A program made the translations under genes and the position numbers. Below, one piece after another: positions 1-9,923 of a stretch of DNA of 64,000 nucleotides. The notes below the pieces were generated by a model that did not search any database, was not told the origin of the DNA, and saw only the letters and a program-made list of their open reading frames with translations. Origin of the DNA: Streptomyces sp. NBC_00237 (lineage in GTDB: Bacteria; Actinomycetota; Actinomycetes; Streptomycetales; Streptomycetaceae); assembly GCF_026342435.1 (NCBI RefSeq), contig NZ_JAPEMT010000001.1, positions 1,978,501-2,042,500 on the forward strand, in the 5' to 3' direction. The stretch's first letter is position 1. Every line of letters begins with the position of its first letter.

Positions 1-698
1 ACCGGCAGCAGCCCGTCCGCGACGTCGTCACAGACGTGCGCGCGGGCCATCGGGGCGACCATGAAACCCCTGCCGAGCGGCGGCAGTCGATAGACCTCGG
101 GGCGCATCGGCGACCAGTACAGCGGCAGCCAGCCGTCCGCGATGCGGGTCGTCTGCTCGATGTTCTTCGGCCCCTCGGCCCCGAGCAGGATCGGCAGGTC
201 GGCGCGGAGCGGATGGACGATCGGCTTCAACGCCTTCCCGATGCCCGTCCCGTCGGGCCCCCGGTACGGATGCGCGTGGTAGCGCCCGTCCAGCTCCACC
301 GGGCCCTGTCTGCGCAGTACTTGGCGCACGACGTCCACGTACTCCCGGGTCGCGGTCAGCGGACTGCGCGGGAACGGCCGCCCGTACCAGCCCTCCACCA
401 CCTGCGGCCCGGACAGCCCGAGACCGAGCATCATCCGCCCGCCCGACAGGTGGTCGAGGGTGAGCGCGTGCATCGCCGTCGCGGTCGGGGTGCGCGCCGC
501 CATCTGTACGATCGCGGTGCCCAGCCTGATCCGGGTGGTGTGCGCCGCGTACCAGGTCAGCGGGGTGAACGCGTCAGACCCCCACGCCTCCGACGTCCAC
601 ACGGAGTCGTACCCGAGCTGCTCCGCCTCCTGTACGAGGGCGAGGTGGCCCCGGTCGGGGCCGCGCCCCCAGTAGCCGAGCGCGAGTCCAAGTCGCAT
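1..698 (-). CDS. LLM-class F420-dependent oxidoreductase (3' end outside window)
   Basis: Reading the complement from ATG at 698, the protein begins [14 protein letters not shown] and continues with luciferase-like monooxygenase features: [18 protein letters not shown], then [20 protein letters not shown] followed by [13 protein letters not shown]. These are typical of the actinobacterial F420-dependent branch that uses reduced F420 as hydride donor. The frame is open to base 1, so the C-terminal part is missing. Upstream of the start lie CTGACG-type repeats, including a 15-bp palindrome similar to one in front of the acyl-CoA dehydrogenase at 3856. The substrate cannot be told from sequence. 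Confidence 0.85.
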   Translation of the reverse strand, partial: MRLGLALGYWGRGPDRGHLALVQEAEQLGYDSVWTSEAWGSDAFTPLTWYAAHTTRIRLGTAIVQMAARTPTATAMHALTLDHLSGGRMMLGLGLSGPQVVEGWYGRPFPRSPLTATREYVDVVRQVLRRQGPVELDGRYHAHPYRGPDGTGIGKALKPIVHPLRADLPILLGAEGPKNIEQTTRIADGWLPLYWSPMRPEVYRLPPLGRGFMVAPMARAHVCDDVADGLLP

Positions 699-713
699 GC
701 CGCAGCCTCCCCT

Positions 714-772
714 TGACGCAACTGACGCAACTGACGCAATTGAAGCTACTGACTCAACTGACGTGCCGTCAG
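714..772. promoter_or_regulatory. CTGACGCAA-type tandem repeats with a CTGAC-N5-GTCAG palindrome
   Basis: Sixteen bases upstream of the oxidoreductase start begins a run of 9-bp repeats (TGACGCAAC twice, then degenerate TGACGCAAT, TGAAGCTAC and TGACTCAAC). It ends in the palindrome CTGACGTGCCGTCAG at 758-772. The same architecture, CTGACCTTCCGTCAG, occurs at 3813-3827 in front of the acyl-CoA dehydrogenase; 13 of 15 positions agree. An operator for a dimeric (TetR-like) repressor is the simplest reading, but no regulator gene lies beside it. Confidence 0.5.
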
Positions 773-812
773 ATGCGTCGACTGTACGGTCCCGGGCCGT
801 GACCGGACAAGG

Positions 813-849
813 CAGCGGCCCCCGCCTCGGAGTGAGGCGGGGGCCGCTG
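813..849. terminator. Strong intrinsic terminator hairpin
   Basis: A perfect 16-bp stem (left arm 813-828, right arm 834-849) closes a 5-base loop. It lies 21 bases beyond the stop codon of the minus-strand membrane protein gene, whose transcript it most likely ends. There is no U-tract, which is normal for Streptomyces. Confidence 0.8.
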
Positions 850-870
850 TCGTACGGGGAGCGGGGCGTA

Positions 871-1713
871 TCAGCCGCGCTGGATGCCCGTGGTGTCCTG
901 GAGCAGGCCGCGACGGCCGTCCTGGGTCTGGGCGACCAGACCGGGACCGCGCTGGTCCACGGCCAAGTACCAGGTGCCCGGAGCCAGTTCGGCGATCGGA
1001 GTCGGCGAGCCGTCCTCCGGGTACAGCGGACGGGCCACCGGAACGGCGAACCAGAACGGGGCGAAGCCCGACGCGTCGGCGGCGGCCGGAGCCTGCCCGC
1101 CCTGCGAGGGCTGCGCCTGCGCGGCGGCGGCCTGCGGTTCCTGGGCGCCGCCCGGGTAGCCGTAACCACCGGTGGCGGGCTGGCCGCCGTACGACGGCTG
1201 CTGGGCGCCCGGGTAGCCGTAACCGGCACCCGGCTGCGCACCGTACGCGGCGTTGCCCGCGACGGCGGGCTTCGGGGCGCCCATCAGCGGGGCCTTGAGC
1301 GCCGGGACCAGCGGGGACGCGACCGCGCCCGCCGCCAGGACCAGGGCGGCGATCAGGCCGATGATCATGCCCGCGCCGCCTCGGCCGCCGTTGACGATCG
1401 TCCAGAACGCCGTCCACGCCACGAAGATCGCCAGCGCGACGCCGAACTGGCCGAGCTCGATCCCGGCGACCTTGCGCGACCCCGGCAGCCCGCGTGCGAC
1501 GACGATCAGTGCCGCGGCGATGATGCCCGCCAGGTAGATGCTCATCAGCGTCGGGAGGATTTCCCAGGCGTTGACGCTCACGGACGGCGGGCAGTAGCCC
1601 GCGACGCAGCGGGGGGCTTCGGAGGAAAACTGGTTGAGGAACGAGGCGATGAACAGCAACACCGCTGCTCCGATCACCACGCCATCACCTCGTGTGAGGG
1701 AGCGGATGTTCAC
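871..1713 (-). CDS. Membrane protein with Gly/Tyr/Pro-rich C-terminal segment
   Basis: 280 residues from GTG at 1713, with AGGACT upstream. The N-terminal half has about four hydrophobic segments (around residues 12-28, 50-70, 82-105 and 112-130). A low-complexity stretch of YGYPG and PSYGGQP units follows, then a small C-terminal domain with [23 protein letters not shown] and [12 protein letters not shown]. Similar proteins are common in Streptomyces but I know no assigned function. The Gly-Tyr-Pro linker resembles those between membrane anchors and cytoplasmic domains. The gene is followed by a strong terminator and preceded by a 240-bp gap. Confidence 0.75.
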   Translation of the reverse strand: MNIRSLTRGDGVVIGAAVLLFIASFLNQFSSEAPRCVAGYCPPSVSVNAWEILPTLMSIYLAGIIAAALIVVARGLPGSRKVAGIELGQFGVALAIFVAWTAFWTIVNGGRGGAGMIIGLIAALVLAAGAVASPLVPALKAPLMGAPKPAVAGNAAYGAQPGAGYGYPGAQQPSYGGQPATGGYGYPGGAQEPQAAAAQAQPSQGGQAPAAADASGFAPFWFAVPVARPLYPEDGSPTPIAELAPGTWYLAVDQRGPGLVAQTQDGRRGLLQDTTGIQRG

Positions 1714-1952
1714 TTGAAGTCCTTTATCAGTCGTCTTCTTCGGGGCTTTACGGGGCGGTTGTCGCTGCTCCGGTGTCACGCGGTTCACGCGCGGACTCGG
1801 TGCGAAGCTCGGGGGCGGCTCCCCATCGTACGGATGAATGTATCGTCCGACGGATTGGGTCGCCCCCATCGTTGCCGGTCGGTAACCTGCACCGGGCCTC
1901 GGTACGACGTGCTGCGGTACGACGTGCTGGGGTGCGACGTGCGCCCCGAGTT
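1714..1952. repeat. Intergenic gap with three 15-bp tandem repeats
   Basis: No gene is supported here. At 1901-1945 three 15-bp units follow head to tail (GGTACGACGTGCTGC, GGTACGACGTGCTGG and GGTGCGACGTGCGCC). They lie just beyond the 3' end of the amidase gene. Confidence 0.6.
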
Positions 1953-2960
1953 CTACCCCTTGAGGAAGGCGCTGATGCCGTCGGCCATGCCCTGGGCGGC
2001 CTTCTGCCGCCAGGAGGGGTCGGTCAGCAGGGCGATGTCCTTGCTGTCCCGCATGTTCCCGCACTCGATGAACACCTTCGGAACGGTCGACAGGTTGAGC
2101 CCGCCGAGGTCCCGGCGGACCACCAGGCCGTTCGGTGCGCCGAGGTAGTTGGCGGGCCGGTCCCCGGTCTCCCGAACGAAGTTGCCCACGATCGCCTCGC
2201 CCAGCACGCGCGAGGGGCCGACGATCGAGGACGTGTCCGCGGCCCCCGATTTCACCCGTGCGGGCAGGATCACGTGGAAGCCCCGGTGACCGGCCGACGA
2301 CCCGTCCGCGTGGATGGACAGCACGGCGTCGGCCTTCGCCTCGTTTCCGATCCGGGCGCGCTCGTCGATGCAGGGACCGAACGGGCGGTCGGCGTTCTGG
2401 GTGAATTTGACGGTTGCGCCCTGCTTTTCGAGAAGCGATTTCAGACGGCGCGAAACATCGAGTGTGAATTCCGCCTCGGTGTATCCGGCATTGCTCGCCG
2501 TACCCGTGGTGTCGCATTCCTTGCTGTTCGTTCCGATGTTCACCTGGCGATTGATTTCGCGGGTGTGCCGGAAATTCCCCGGGTTGTGGCCGGGGTCGAC
2601 GACGACGGTACGGCCGGAGAGGGGTCCGCCGACCGGTCTGTCGTCGGGGGCGTCGGGTGCGGCGCTCTGCGTGCTCTTCGCCGGGGCGGAGGGTGTGGTG
2701 GAGGGCGGAGCCGAAGGCGCGGGCGCCCCGGTGGCCCCCTGCGCCGCCGCTGCCGTCGTCGTCCGGCTGGGCAGCGGGAGCACCTTCGGCGGCTGGTCCC
2801 CCTCCGGCCCGCTCATCGCCTGCCAGACGAGCCACCCCGCCAGAGCGGTGGGCACGAGGGCGGCGACCACGATGAGCGCGTTGCCGCGCCCTCGGCGTCG
2901 GGGCTGCCCGAATTCGGGCTCGGGCGGTTCTGCGTGGGGGTAACGACCGTCGTACGACAC
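1953..2960 (-). CDS. N-acetylmuramoyl-L-alanine amidase (Amidase_3)
   Basis: 335 residues. A cytoplasmic N-terminus with RRRGRG precedes one hydrophobic segment (about 28-48). A Ser/Thr/Ala/Pro-rich linker runs to about 115, then the zinc amidase domain. VVVDPGHNPG carries the first zinc histidine, GYTEAEFTLDVSRRL the zinc glutamate, LSIHADGS the second histidine and VFIECGNMRD the catalytic glutamate. The full catalytic set is present. The enzyme would cleave the MurNAc-L-Ala bond in peptidoglycan, held outside the cell by its anchor. The next gene upstream on the same strand is a methyltransferase 22 bp away. Confidence 0.92.
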   Translation of the reverse strand: MSYDGRYPHAEPPEPEFGQPRRRGRGNALIVVAALVPTALAGWLVWQAMSGPEGDQPPKVLPLPSRTTTAAAAQGATGAPAPSAPPSTTPSAPAKSTQSAAPDAPDDRPVGGPLSGRTVVVDPGHNPGNFRHTREINRQVNIGTNSKECDTTGTASNAGYTEAEFTLDVSRRLKSLLEKQGATVKFTQNADRPFGPCIDERARIGNEAKADAVLSIHADGSSAGHRGFHVILPARVKSGAADTSSIVGPSRVLGEAIVGNFVRETGDRPANYLGAPNGLVVRRDLGGLNLSTVPKVFIECGNMRDSKDIALLTDPSWRQKAAQGMADGISAFLKG

Positions 2961-2982
2961 AGGGCGATGCTATGCGCGGTGC

Positions 2983-3633
2983 TCAGATGCCCGTGCCGGT
3001 ACGCCGCAGGACGCGCAGGGAGTCGGTCACCGAGATCTCGGTGAACGCCCCGCAAGCGAGGGCCCGCTGATGCACGCGGTACGGGGCCTGACCGCCGTCG
3101 GCCGGGTCCGGGAACACGTCGTGGATGACGAGCAGCCCGCCCATCGCCACATGCGGGGCCCACCCCTCGTAGTCCCCACCGGCGTGCTCGTCGGTGTGCC
3201 CGCCGTCGATGAAGACGAGGGCGAGCGGGGTGTTCCAGAGCCGGGCGGCCTGCGGCGAACGCCCGACGATCGCGACGACGTGCTCTTCGAGCCCGGCCCT
3301 GTGGAGGGTGCGGCGGAAGGTCGGCAGCGTGTCCATGACGCCCACCTCCGGGTCCACGACGGTCGTGTCGTGGTACTCCCACCCCGGCTGCTGCTCCTCG
3401 CTGCCCCGGTGGTGGTCGACGGTCACGGCCGTCACACCGGCCTCACGGGCCGCGTCGGCGAGGAGGAGCGTCGACCGGCCGCAGTACGTCCCCACTTCGA
3501 GAAGCGGCAGCGCGAGCTCCCGGGCCACCCCGGCGGCCGCCGCGTACAGGGCGAGCCCTTCCCCGACCGGCATGAACCCCTTGGCGGCCTCGAAGGCGGC
3601 GAGGGTGTCGGGCTTGGGTACGGCGGCGGTCAT
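2983..3633 (-). CDS. Class I SAM-dependent methyltransferase (Methyltransf_24-like)
   Basis: 216 residues. The SAM-binding motif I appears as LLEVGTYCGRSTLLLADAA (about 45-63). VTAVTVDHHRGSEEQQ forms the beta-2 acidic region, and LALVFIDGGHTDEHAGGDY is the family hallmark. GGLLVIHDVFPDP follows. Small proteins of this type are catechol-like O-methyltransferase folds, but the target is not predictable. It probably shares a transcript with the amidase 22 bp downstream. A gap of about 220 bp separates it from the divergent acyl-CoA dehydrogenase. Confidence 0.82.
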   Translation of the reverse strand: MTAAVPKPDTLAAFEAAKGFMPVGEGLALYAAAAGVARELALPLLEVGTYCGRSTLLLADAAREAGVTAVTVDHHRGSEEQQPGWEYHDTTVVDPEVGVMDTLPTFRRTLHRAGLEEHVVAIVGRSPQAARLWNTPLALVFIDGGHTDEHAGGDYEGWAPHVAMGGLLVIHDVFPDPADGGQAPYRVHQRALACGAFTEISVTDSLRVLRRTGTGI

Positions 3634-3810
3634 GGCTCTCCTGCGGGACGGGCGGGTTGGCTGCTCGGACTGGGGTCATGGTGCCGTACGGGGCGAGGGG
3701 CCGGGCCGGAGGGGCGTCCTACGCGGGGCATGCCCCTCTCCGCCCCTTCGGTCAGCCCCAGCACCGTCAGCCCGTCCGGCGAGGGAGGACGCGCGGGCAA
3801 GACGGGTCTC

Positions 3811-3843
3811 TTCTGACCTTCCGTCAGAATGGAACGTGTTCTA
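3811..3843 (+). promoter_or_regulatory. Double operator: TTCTGAC-N5-GTCAGAA palindrome plus KstR-like box
   Basis: A perfect 7-bp inverted repeat, TTCTGAC-N5-GTCAGAA, occupies 3811-3829. It is followed directly by TGGAACGTGTTCTA at 3830-3843, an exact fit to the mycobacterial KstR operator consensus TNNAACNNGTTNNA. The box ends 12 bases before the ATG at 3856, so a bound repressor would cover the likely transcription start. The identity of the local repressor is inference. Confidence 0.65.
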
Positions 3844-3855
3844 CTCTGCACGGCC

Positions 3856-6018
3856 ATGGGCATCGGAATCACGCGCGAGCACCGCGAGTTGGCCGAGGCG
3901 GTGCGCGGCTGGGTCGGGCGGGTGGCGTCGCCGCAGGACGTACGGAAGGTCCTCGACGGGGAGGAGGGGGGAGCGGGGCGGCCGGGGTACTGGGACGGGG
4001 CCGCCGGTATGGGGTTGCTCGACGTGCACCTGCCGGAGGGTGGGGGCGGGACGCTGCTCGACCTCGCCGTCGTACTGGAGGAGACCGGGCGGGCGGCCCT
4101 TCCCGGGCCCTTCCTGCCGAGCGTCCTCGCCGCCGAGCTGCTGGTGAGGGGCGGGCGGCCGGAGCTGGCCGCCGGGCATCCCGTGGCCTCGGTGGCGACC
4201 GGGCCCGGGAGCCTCACCGCCGTCGCCGCCGACGGGGGGTACGTCCTCGACGGCGTCGCGCCGCCCGTCCTCGGCGCCGGGCCCGGCACCGACCTCGTGC
4301 TGCTCGCCGCCGAGGCCGTCCACGGGACGGTGTGGCTGGCCGTCGACGCGGGCGAGGTGCAGACGCGTACGCACGCATCAGCCGATCCGACGCGGCCGAC
4401 CGGGGAAGTCGTCGCACGTAACACCTTCGTGGCGGGGGAGCGTCAACTCGACCTTTCCACCGCCCTGGTGGGCGACCTGGCGGCCGTACTGTTCGCGGCC
4501 GACGCCTGCGGGATCGCGGGCTGGGCGCTCGACACCGCCACCGCCTACGCCAAGGTGCGCGAGCAGTTCGGGCGGCCGATCGGGCAGTTCCAGGCGGTCA
4601 AGCATCTGTGTGCGGACATGCTGGTACGGGTCGAACAGGCGCGGGCGCTGGTGTGGGACGCGGCGAACGCGGCGGGCGAGGTCCCGGACGTGCGGGGGCT
4701 CACGGCCGCGCTGGCCGCGGCGACCGCCCTCGATGCCGCGTTCTCGTGCGCCAAGGACTGCATTCAGATCCTGGGCGGGATCGGGTTCACCTGGGAGCAC
4801 GACGCCCATCTGTATCTGCGGCGGGCGCTGGTGGCACGGCAGTTGCTGGGGGGCGGGGACGGGCATCGGCTGCGGGCCGTGCGGCTGGCCGCCGACGGGG
4901 CGCGGCGGGAGCTGCGCATGGAGCTGCCCCGGGAGGCGGACGCGTACCGGGAGCAGGCGCGGGAGGCGATCGAGGCGGCGCGGGGGCTCGACCCGGGGGC
5001 GGCGCGGAAGGTCCTCGCGCCCACCGGGTACGCCGCCCCGCACCTCCCCGAGCCGTACGGACTCGGCGCCGGTCCCGTACAACAGCTCGCCGTGCAGCGG
5101 GAGTTGAAAGAGGCGGGAGTCACGCTCAGCGGGCTCGGGATCGCCACCTGGGTCGTGCCGTCGCTCATCGCGTACGGGACCGAGGAGCAGCAGGAGGCGT
5201 ACGTACTGCCCACCCTGCGCGGGGAGTTGATGTGGTGTCAGCTCTTCTCGGAGCCGGAGGCGGGGTCCGACCTCGCCGCCCTCCGCACCCGCGCCGAGCG
5301 CGTCGAGGGCGGCGGCTGGCGGATCAGCGGGCAGAAGGTGTGGACGTCCGCCGCGCAGTGGGCCGACTACGGCATCCTGCTCGCCAGGACCGACCCCAAG
5401 GCCCCGACCAAGCACCAGGGGCTCGGGTACTTCGTCGTCGACATGAAGAACACCCCTGGCATCGACATCCGGCCGCTGAAGGAGATCACCGGGGACTCGC
5501 TGTTCAACGAGGTGTACTTCGACGGTGCGGTGCTGCCCGCGCAAGCGCTGGTGGGGGAGGAGACCGGGGGCTGGCGGGTCGCCCGCAACACCCTCGGGAA
5601 CGAGCGCGTCCACATGGCCGACCAGGTCGCCTTCGGCACGGGACTCGAAGCGCTGATCGCGCGCGTCGCCGGTCTCGACGGGGCGACCGGGGCCCGGGTC
5701 GGCGCCCTCGCCGCCGAGGCGCACGCACTCGCCTGCATCGGGCTGCGGACCACGCTCCAGCAGGTGGACGGGCTGGAGGCGGGGGCCGGGGCGAGCGTGC
5801 GGAAGCTCGTACAGACACCGCACCAGCAGAAGATCGCCGAGCTGGCCCTCGAACTCCTCGGCCCCGAAGGGGCGTTGCGGGAGGGGGCAGGCGAGCGGGC
5901 CGTGCACGGATTCCTGATGTCGCGGTGCCTGACCATCGCGGGCGGCACCACCCAGGTCCAGCTGAACGTCGTCGCCGAGCGCATCCTCGGCCTGCCGCGC
6001 GACCAACAAGGGGAGTGA
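3856..6018 (+). CDS. Double-length acyl-CoA dehydrogenase (FadE34-like fusion)
   Basis: 720 residues, about twice the length of one subunit, containing two acyl-CoA dehydrogenase units. The N-terminal unit (about 1-340) ends with [20 protein letters not shown]. The C-terminal unit (about 360-720) holds [37 protein letters not shown] and [17 protein letters not shown]. Fused enzymes of this size are known in mycobacteria as FadE34, which oxidises a steroid side-chain CoA ester. I chose ATG 3856 ([17 protein letters not shown]) over ATG 3829 because the operator covers the latter. The stop lies 5 bp before the thiolase start, so the two genes are co-transcribed. It would perform the FAD-dependent alpha,beta-dehydrogenation of a bulky acyl-CoA. 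Confidence 0.9.
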   Translation: MGIGITREHRELAEAVRGWVGRVASPQDVRKVLDGEEGGAGRPGYWDGAAGMGLLDVHLPEGGGGTLLDLAVVLEETGRAALPGPFLPSVLAAELLVRGGRPELAAGHPVASVATGPGSLTAVAADGGYVLDGVAPPVLGAGPGTDLVLLAAEAVHGTVWLAVDAGEVQTRTHASADPTRPTGEVVARNTFVAGERQLDLSTALVGDLAAVLFAADACGIAGWALDTATAYAKVREQFGRPIGQFQAVKHLCADMLVRVEQARALVWDAANAAGEVPDVRGLTAALAAATALDAAFSCAKDCIQILGGIGFTWEHDAHLYLRRALVARQLLGGGDGHRLRAVRLAADGARRELRMELPREADAYREQAREAIEAARGLDPGAARKVLAPTGYAAPHLPEPYGLGAGPVQQLAVQRELKEAGVTLSGLGIATWVVPSLIAYGTEEQQEAYVLPTLRGELMWCQLFSEPEAGSDLAALRTRAERVEGGGWRISGQKVWTSAAQWADYGILLARTDPKAPTKHQGLGYFVVDMKNTPGIDIRPLKEITGDSLFNEVYFDGAVLPAQALVGEETGGWRVARNTLGNERVHMADQVAFGTGLEALIARVAGLDGATGARVGALAAEAHALACIGLRTTLQQVDGLEAGAGASVRKLVQTPHQQKIAELALELLGPEGALREGAGERAVHGFLMSRCLTIAGGTTQVQLNVVAERILGLPRDQQGE

Positions 6019-6023
6019 TGGGG

Positions 6024-7214
6024 ATGAAGGCGTACGTCGTAGGCGTCGGGATGACCAGGTTCGAGAAGCCGGAGTCGCGGGACTGGCAGTACTGGGACAT
6101 GGCCAAGGAGGCGGGGAGCGCGGCGCTCGCGGACGCCGGAGTGGAGTACGGGCAGGTCCAGCAGGTGCCGGTCGGGTACTGCTTCCAGGCGTCGACGGCC
6201 GGGCAGCGGGCCGTGTACGAACTGGGGCTGACCGGTGTGCCCGTCTACAACGTCAACAACAACTGCGCCACCGGGGCGACCGCGCTGATGATGGCGCGGC
6301 AGTTCGTGGCGGGCGGGCTCGCGGACTGCGTGCTCGCGCTCGGCTTCGAGAAGATGAAGCGGGGCGCGCTCGGGGGAGGTGGCGACGCGGGGGACTTCAA
6401 GGCGTCCCCCGTGGCCCGGCACTACGGCGTCATGGCCGGCCGGCACGGCTTCGAGATGACCCCGCCCACCGCCCAGATCTTCGGCAACGCCGCCCGCGAG
6501 CACATGGAGCGGTACGGGACGACCGAGGCACAGCTCGCCGCCGTCGGGGCGAAGAACCACCGGCACTCGGTGAACAACCCGTACGCCCAGTTCCAGGACC
6601 CGTACACGGTCGACGAGATCCTCGCCGCGAAGACCATCCACCGGCCCCTGACCAAGCTCCAGTGCTCGCCAACCTCCGACGGGGCCGCCGCGGCGGTCGT
6701 GGTGTCGGAGCGGTTCGTCGTCCAGCACGGCCTGCACGACAAGGCGGTCGAGATCGCCGGGCAGGCCATGGCGACGGACACGGAGGAGTCCTTCGCGTCC
6801 GGGTCGTGCATCGACGTCGTCGGCCGGCCCATGTCGCGGGCCGCCGCCCGGCAGGCGTACGAGAGGGCCGGGCTCGGCATCGAGGACGTCGACGTGATCG
6901 AGTTGCACGACTGCTTCTCGGTCAATGAGCTGTTGACGTACGAGGCGCTGGGCATGTGCCCCGACGGGGCGTCCGGCAAGCTCGTGGAATCCGGCGCGAC
7001 GACGTACGGGGGGCGCTGGGTGGTCAACCCGTCCGGCGGGCTGATCTCCAAGGGGCACCCGCTGGGGGCCACCGGCCTGGCGCAGGCGGCCGAGCTGACC
7101 TGGCAGCTTCGCGGGCAGGCGGGGGCGCGGCAGGTGGCGGGCGCGCGGGTGGGGCTCGCGCACAACATCGGGCTGGGAGGGGCGGCCGTGGTGACCGTAC
7201 TGCGGCGGTCCTGA
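6024..7214 (+). CDS. SCP2-type thiolase / lipid-transfer protein (Ltp-like)
   Basis: 396 residues. [19 protein letters not shown] supplies the nucleophilic cysteine, [20 protein letters not shown] the HDCF motif, and [20 protein letters not shown] the C-terminal active-site loop. This is the non-decarboxylating SCP2-thiolase/Ltp family, used for retro-Claisen or aldol cleavage of 3-oxoacyl-CoA or hydroxyacyl-CoA. ATG 6024 has AAGGGGAG eight bases upstream; an in-frame ATG at 6018 overlaps the dehydrogenase stop but sits too close to that ribosome site. It follows the dehydrogenase in an operon ended by the hairpin at 7251-7287. Confidence 0.9.
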   Translation: MKAYVVGVGMTRFEKPESRDWQYWDMAKEAGSAALADAGVEYGQVQQVPVGYCFQASTAGQRAVYELGLTGVPVYNVNNNCATGATALMMARQFVAGGLADCVLALGFEKMKRGALGGGGDAGDFKASPVARHYGVMAGRHGFEMTPPTAQIFGNAAREHMERYGTTEAQLAAVGAKNHRHSVNNPYAQFQDPYTVDEILAAKTIHRPLTKLQCSPTSDGAAAAVVVSERFVVQHGLHDKAVEIAGQAMATDTEESFASGSCIDVVGRPMSRAAARQAYERAGLGIEDVDVIELHDCFSVNELLTYEALGMCPDGASGKLVESGATTYGGRWVVNPSGGLISKGHPLGATGLAQAAELTWQLRGQAGARQVAGARVGLAHNIGLGGAAVVTVLRRS

Positions 7215-7250
7215 GCCCGTGCCGGCCGGTCGTAGCCGTACCCGGTCCCG

Positions 7251-7287
7251 GTCCGTGCCCCGCTCCGCGGATGTACGGGGCACGGAC
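7251..7287 (+). terminator. Terminator hairpin after thiolase
   Basis: A 12-bp perfect stem (7251-7262 with 7276-7287) and a 13-base loop, lying between the thiolase stop and the MFS gene start 12 bases further on. Confidence 0.6.
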
Positions 7288-7298
7288 TACCTGCGACC

Positions 7299-8858
7299 AT
7301 GACAGGCATGGTCCACCGTTCCCCCGGCGCACCCGCCGACCCCGCCGAACCCGCTGAATCCGCCGAGCCCGTAGCGACCGCAGCGACCGCAGCGCCCCGA
7401 ATACCCGGGGGCCGTCCGCGTCCCGTCCGCACCTGGGCGGTGGTGCTGGCGGCCTGCGCCGGACAGTTCCTGGTCGTCCTCGACGTGTCCGTCGTGAACG
7501 TGGCGCTGCCGTCCATGCGTGCCGACCTCGGCATGACGGCCGGGGGCCTCCAGTGGGTGGTCAACGCCTACTCGATCGCCTTCGCCGGATTCATGCTGCT
7601 GGGCGGGCGGGCCGCCGACATCTTCGGGCGGAAGCTGACGTTCCTGGTGGGCCTGGGACTGTTCACGGCCGCCTCGCTGGCGGGCGGGCTCGCCCAGGAG
7701 GGCTGGCAACTGCTGGCCGCACGGGCGGCGCAGGGCCTGGGGGCCGCCGTCCTCGCCCCGGCGACCCTCACGATCCTGACCTCGGCCGTCCCGGAGGGCG
7801 CGGCCCGCACACGGGCGATCGGCACCTGGTCGGCGGTGGGCGCGGGCGGCGGTGCGGCGGGCGGCTTCGTCGGCGGACTGCTCACCGACAGCCTCTCCTG
7901 GCGCTGGGTCCTCCTCATCAACGTGCCGATCGGCGCGCTGGTCCTGATCGGGGCCTTCTGCTGGCTCACCGAGAGCCACGCCCGCGCGGGCCGCAAGCTC
8001 GACCTGCCGGGCGCGGTACTGGTCACGGCGGGGCTCGCCACTCTCGCGTACGGCATCGTGCAGACGGAGGCGGAGGGCTGGACGGCCGCCGCGACGCTGG
8101 TCCCCCTCTCCGGCGGACTCCTGCTGATCGCCCTCTTCCTCCTCGTCGAGGCGCGGGCGAAGTCCCCGCTCATGCCCCTCAAGCTCTTCCGGGTGCGGTC
8201 GGTGTCGGCGGCGAACGCGGCGATGTTCGTCAACGGGTCCGCGATGTTCTGCATGTGGTTCTTCATGACCCTGTACGCCCAGAACGTGCTCGGGTACACC
8301 CCGCTGGGGGCGGGCCTCGCCCTGGTCCCCAGCTCCCTGGCCATCGTCACGGGCTCCAAGCTGGCACCGCGCCTGATGCCGCGCGTCGGGGCGCGGAACC
8401 TGGCCGCGCTGGGCACGCTCATCGCTGCCACCGGATTCGGGTGGCAGTCGACGATGGGCGCGGACGGCACGTACGCGACGGCCATCCTGGGCCCCGGCAT
8501 CCTGATGATGCTGGGCGCGGGCCTGGCCTCGACGCCCCTGGCGGCGCTGGCCACCTCCGGGGCCGCGCCGGGGGACGCGGGCCTGGTCTCCGGCCTGATC
8601 AACACCTCCCGGACGATGGGCGGGGCGCTGGGTCTGGCCGTACTGTCCACGGTCGCGGCCTCCAGGACCGGGGGCGGCACCAGCCCGGAGGCGTTGACGG
8701 CGGGGTACGCGCTGGCGTTCCGGACGGGGACGGCGGTGCTGTTGGCGGGGGTGGTGCTGATGCTGGTGTGGCTGCCGAGGGGGCCGAAGAAGGCGGCCGG
8801 GGCGACGGCGGTGGCGCCGGTGACGGAGGAGGCGGCGGGCACGGCTACGTCCGGGTGA
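7299..8858 (+). CDS. MFS exporter, DHA2 (EmrB/QacA) family
   Basis: 519 residues with a long Ala/Pro-rich cytoplasmic N-terminus of about 45 residues and roughly 14 hydrophobic segments. Family signatures are VLDVSVVNVALPSMRADLG in the first segment, GGRAADIFGRK between segments 2 and 3, and SWRWVLLINVPIGALVL further on. Such proteins use the proton gradient to expel drugs or metabolites. It reads alone: a terminator precedes it and the response regulator beyond is on the other strand. ATG 7308 is a possible alternative start. Confidence 0.88.
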   Translation: MTGMVHRSPGAPADPAEPAESAEPVATAATAAPRIPGGRPRPVRTWAVVLAACAGQFLVVLDVSVVNVALPSMRADLGMTAGGLQWVVNAYSIAFAGFMLLGGRAADIFGRKLTFLVGLGLFTAASLAGGLAQEGWQLLAARAAQGLGAAVLAPATLTILTSAVPEGAARTRAIGTWSAVGAGGGAAGGFVGGLLTDSLSWRWVLLINVPIGALVLIGAFCWLTESHARAGRKLDLPGAVLVTAGLATLAYGIVQTEAEGWTAAATLVPLSGGLLLIALFLLVEARAKSPLMPLKLFRVRSVSAANAAMFVNGSAMFCMWFFMTLYAQNVLGYTPLGAGLALVPSSLAIVTGSKLAPRLMPRVGARNLAALGTLIAATGFGWQSTMGADGTYATAILGPGILMMLGAGLASTPLAALATSGAAPGDAGLVSGLINTSRTMGGALGLAVLSTVAASRTGGGTSPEALTAGYALAFRTGTAVLLAGVVLMLVWLPRGPKKAAGATAVAPVTEEAAGTATSG

Positions 8859-8868
8859 CCGAGGCCCC

Positions 8869-9513
8869 CTACAGCCAGCCCTGCTGCCTGGCGGCGCGGA
8901 CGGCTTCCATGCGGTTGCGGGTGCCGGTCTTGCCGATGGCGGAGGAGAGGTAGTTCCGTACGGTCGACTCGGAGAGGTGGACCTTGGCGGCGATGTCGGC
9001 AACGGTCGCGCCGTCGACGGCGGCGTTGAGGACGTCGCACTCGCGCGGGGTGAGGGGGCTGGGGCCGGAGCTGAGGGCGGCCGCGGCGAGGGCCGGGTCG
9101 ATGACGGTCTCACCGGTGAGGACACGACGGATGGCCTGCGCCAGCTCCTCGACGGGTCCGTCCTTCACGAGGAACCCTGCCGCGCCCGCCTCCATCGCCC
9201 TGCGCAGATAGCCGGGGCGGCCGAACGTGGTGAGGATCAGGACGCGGCAGTCCGGGACCTCCTCGCGGAGCAGGGCGGCGGCGTCGAGACCGCTCATGCC
9301 GGGGAGCTCGATGTCGAGGAGGGCGATGTCGGGGCGGGCCCCCAGGGCGGCCCCGACGATCTGGTCGCCCGCGCCGACCTGGGCGACGACTTCGATGTCC
9401 ACCTCCAGCCCGAGGAGGAGGGCGAGGGCGCCGCGCATCATGCCCTGGTCCTCGGCGAGGAGGACGCGGATGGACTTGGCGGGTCGGTGGTGGGTCTGCG
9501 AGGGCTCGGTCAC
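8869..9513 (-). CDS. NarL/LuxR-family response regulator (DesR-like)
   Basis: 214 residues from GTG 9513. The receiver domain shows IRVLLAEDQGMMRGAL with acidic residues, IALLDIELPGMSG with the phospho-acceptor aspartate, and GFLVKDGPVEELAQAI with the conserved lysine. The C-terminal LuxR helix-turn-helix is LTPRECDVLNAAVDG then LSESTVRNYLSSAIGK. The most likely partner kinase is at 10533-11735 on the same strand, with an ABC-2 exporter behind it. A plus-strand XRE gene lies between kinase and regulator, so the two are not co-transcribed. Confidence 0.88.
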   Translation of the reverse strand: MTEPSQTHHRPAKSIRVLLAEDQGMMRGALALLLGLEVDIEVVAQVGAGDQIVGAALGARPDIALLDIELPGMSGLDAAALLREEVPDCRVLILTTFGRPGYLRRAMEAGAAGFLVKDGPVEELAQAIRRVLTGETVIDPALAAAALSSGPSPLTPRECDVLNAAVDGATVADIAAKVHLSESTVRNYLSSAIGKTGTRNRMEAVRAARQQGWL

Positions 9514-9923
9514 GGGGCCAGGGTAGGGCGATTTCCCCGTGCCGGGGGTACGCCCCTTTAGGGGCGCGGGGAACTGCGCGCCCAGCCACGACGCGCCCGC
9601 ACGTCCGACCCCCAAGCCTCGCGAGTTTAGGTGAAGGGGTGGGGAGGGGCGGCCCGCCGCAGGCGCACCGGGGTGCGGCGCACCTGATGGCGGAGGTAAC
9701 GGCGGGCGGCTCCGGGGTGGGCCCGGAGCGGAGGGGGCCGCCCCCTTGCCCGCCCGTTCCGCCCCCGGGGGCGGCCCCGCCGCCCAAGGGGGCGAGGCAA
9801 AGCGGAGCCCGAGGGGGCTGGGCAAAGGCCCCGCCGCCCAAGGAGGCTAGGCGGAGCGGGGGTGCCGTCCCGGGATTGGCAAGGGAGCTTGCCGGGACCG
9901 GGCAGCCGCGGTCCAATGACCGC
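9514..9923. repeat. 410-bp intergenic region made of dispersed mosaic repeats
   Basis: No gene is supported. From 9555 it carries the module TTTAGGGGCGCGGGGAACTG followed by CCAGCCACGACG. From 9627 comes a GTGAAGGGGTGGGGAGGGG module running into GGCCCGCCGCAGGCG. From 9780 there are two degenerate copies of a GCCCAAGGNGGCNAGGC unit. The first two modules recur near 16.9, 24.35, 48.4 and 61.6 kb in other orders and orientations. Confidence 0.7.

Noticed and set aside
36..716. 226-codon plus-strand frame at the left end
   Set aside because: It is antisense to the LLM oxidoreductase, whose motifs are clear.
4378..6009. 543-codon frame antisense to the acyl-CoA dehydrogenase
   Set aside because: Composition-driven shadow with no recognisable motif; the sense frame is unmistakable.
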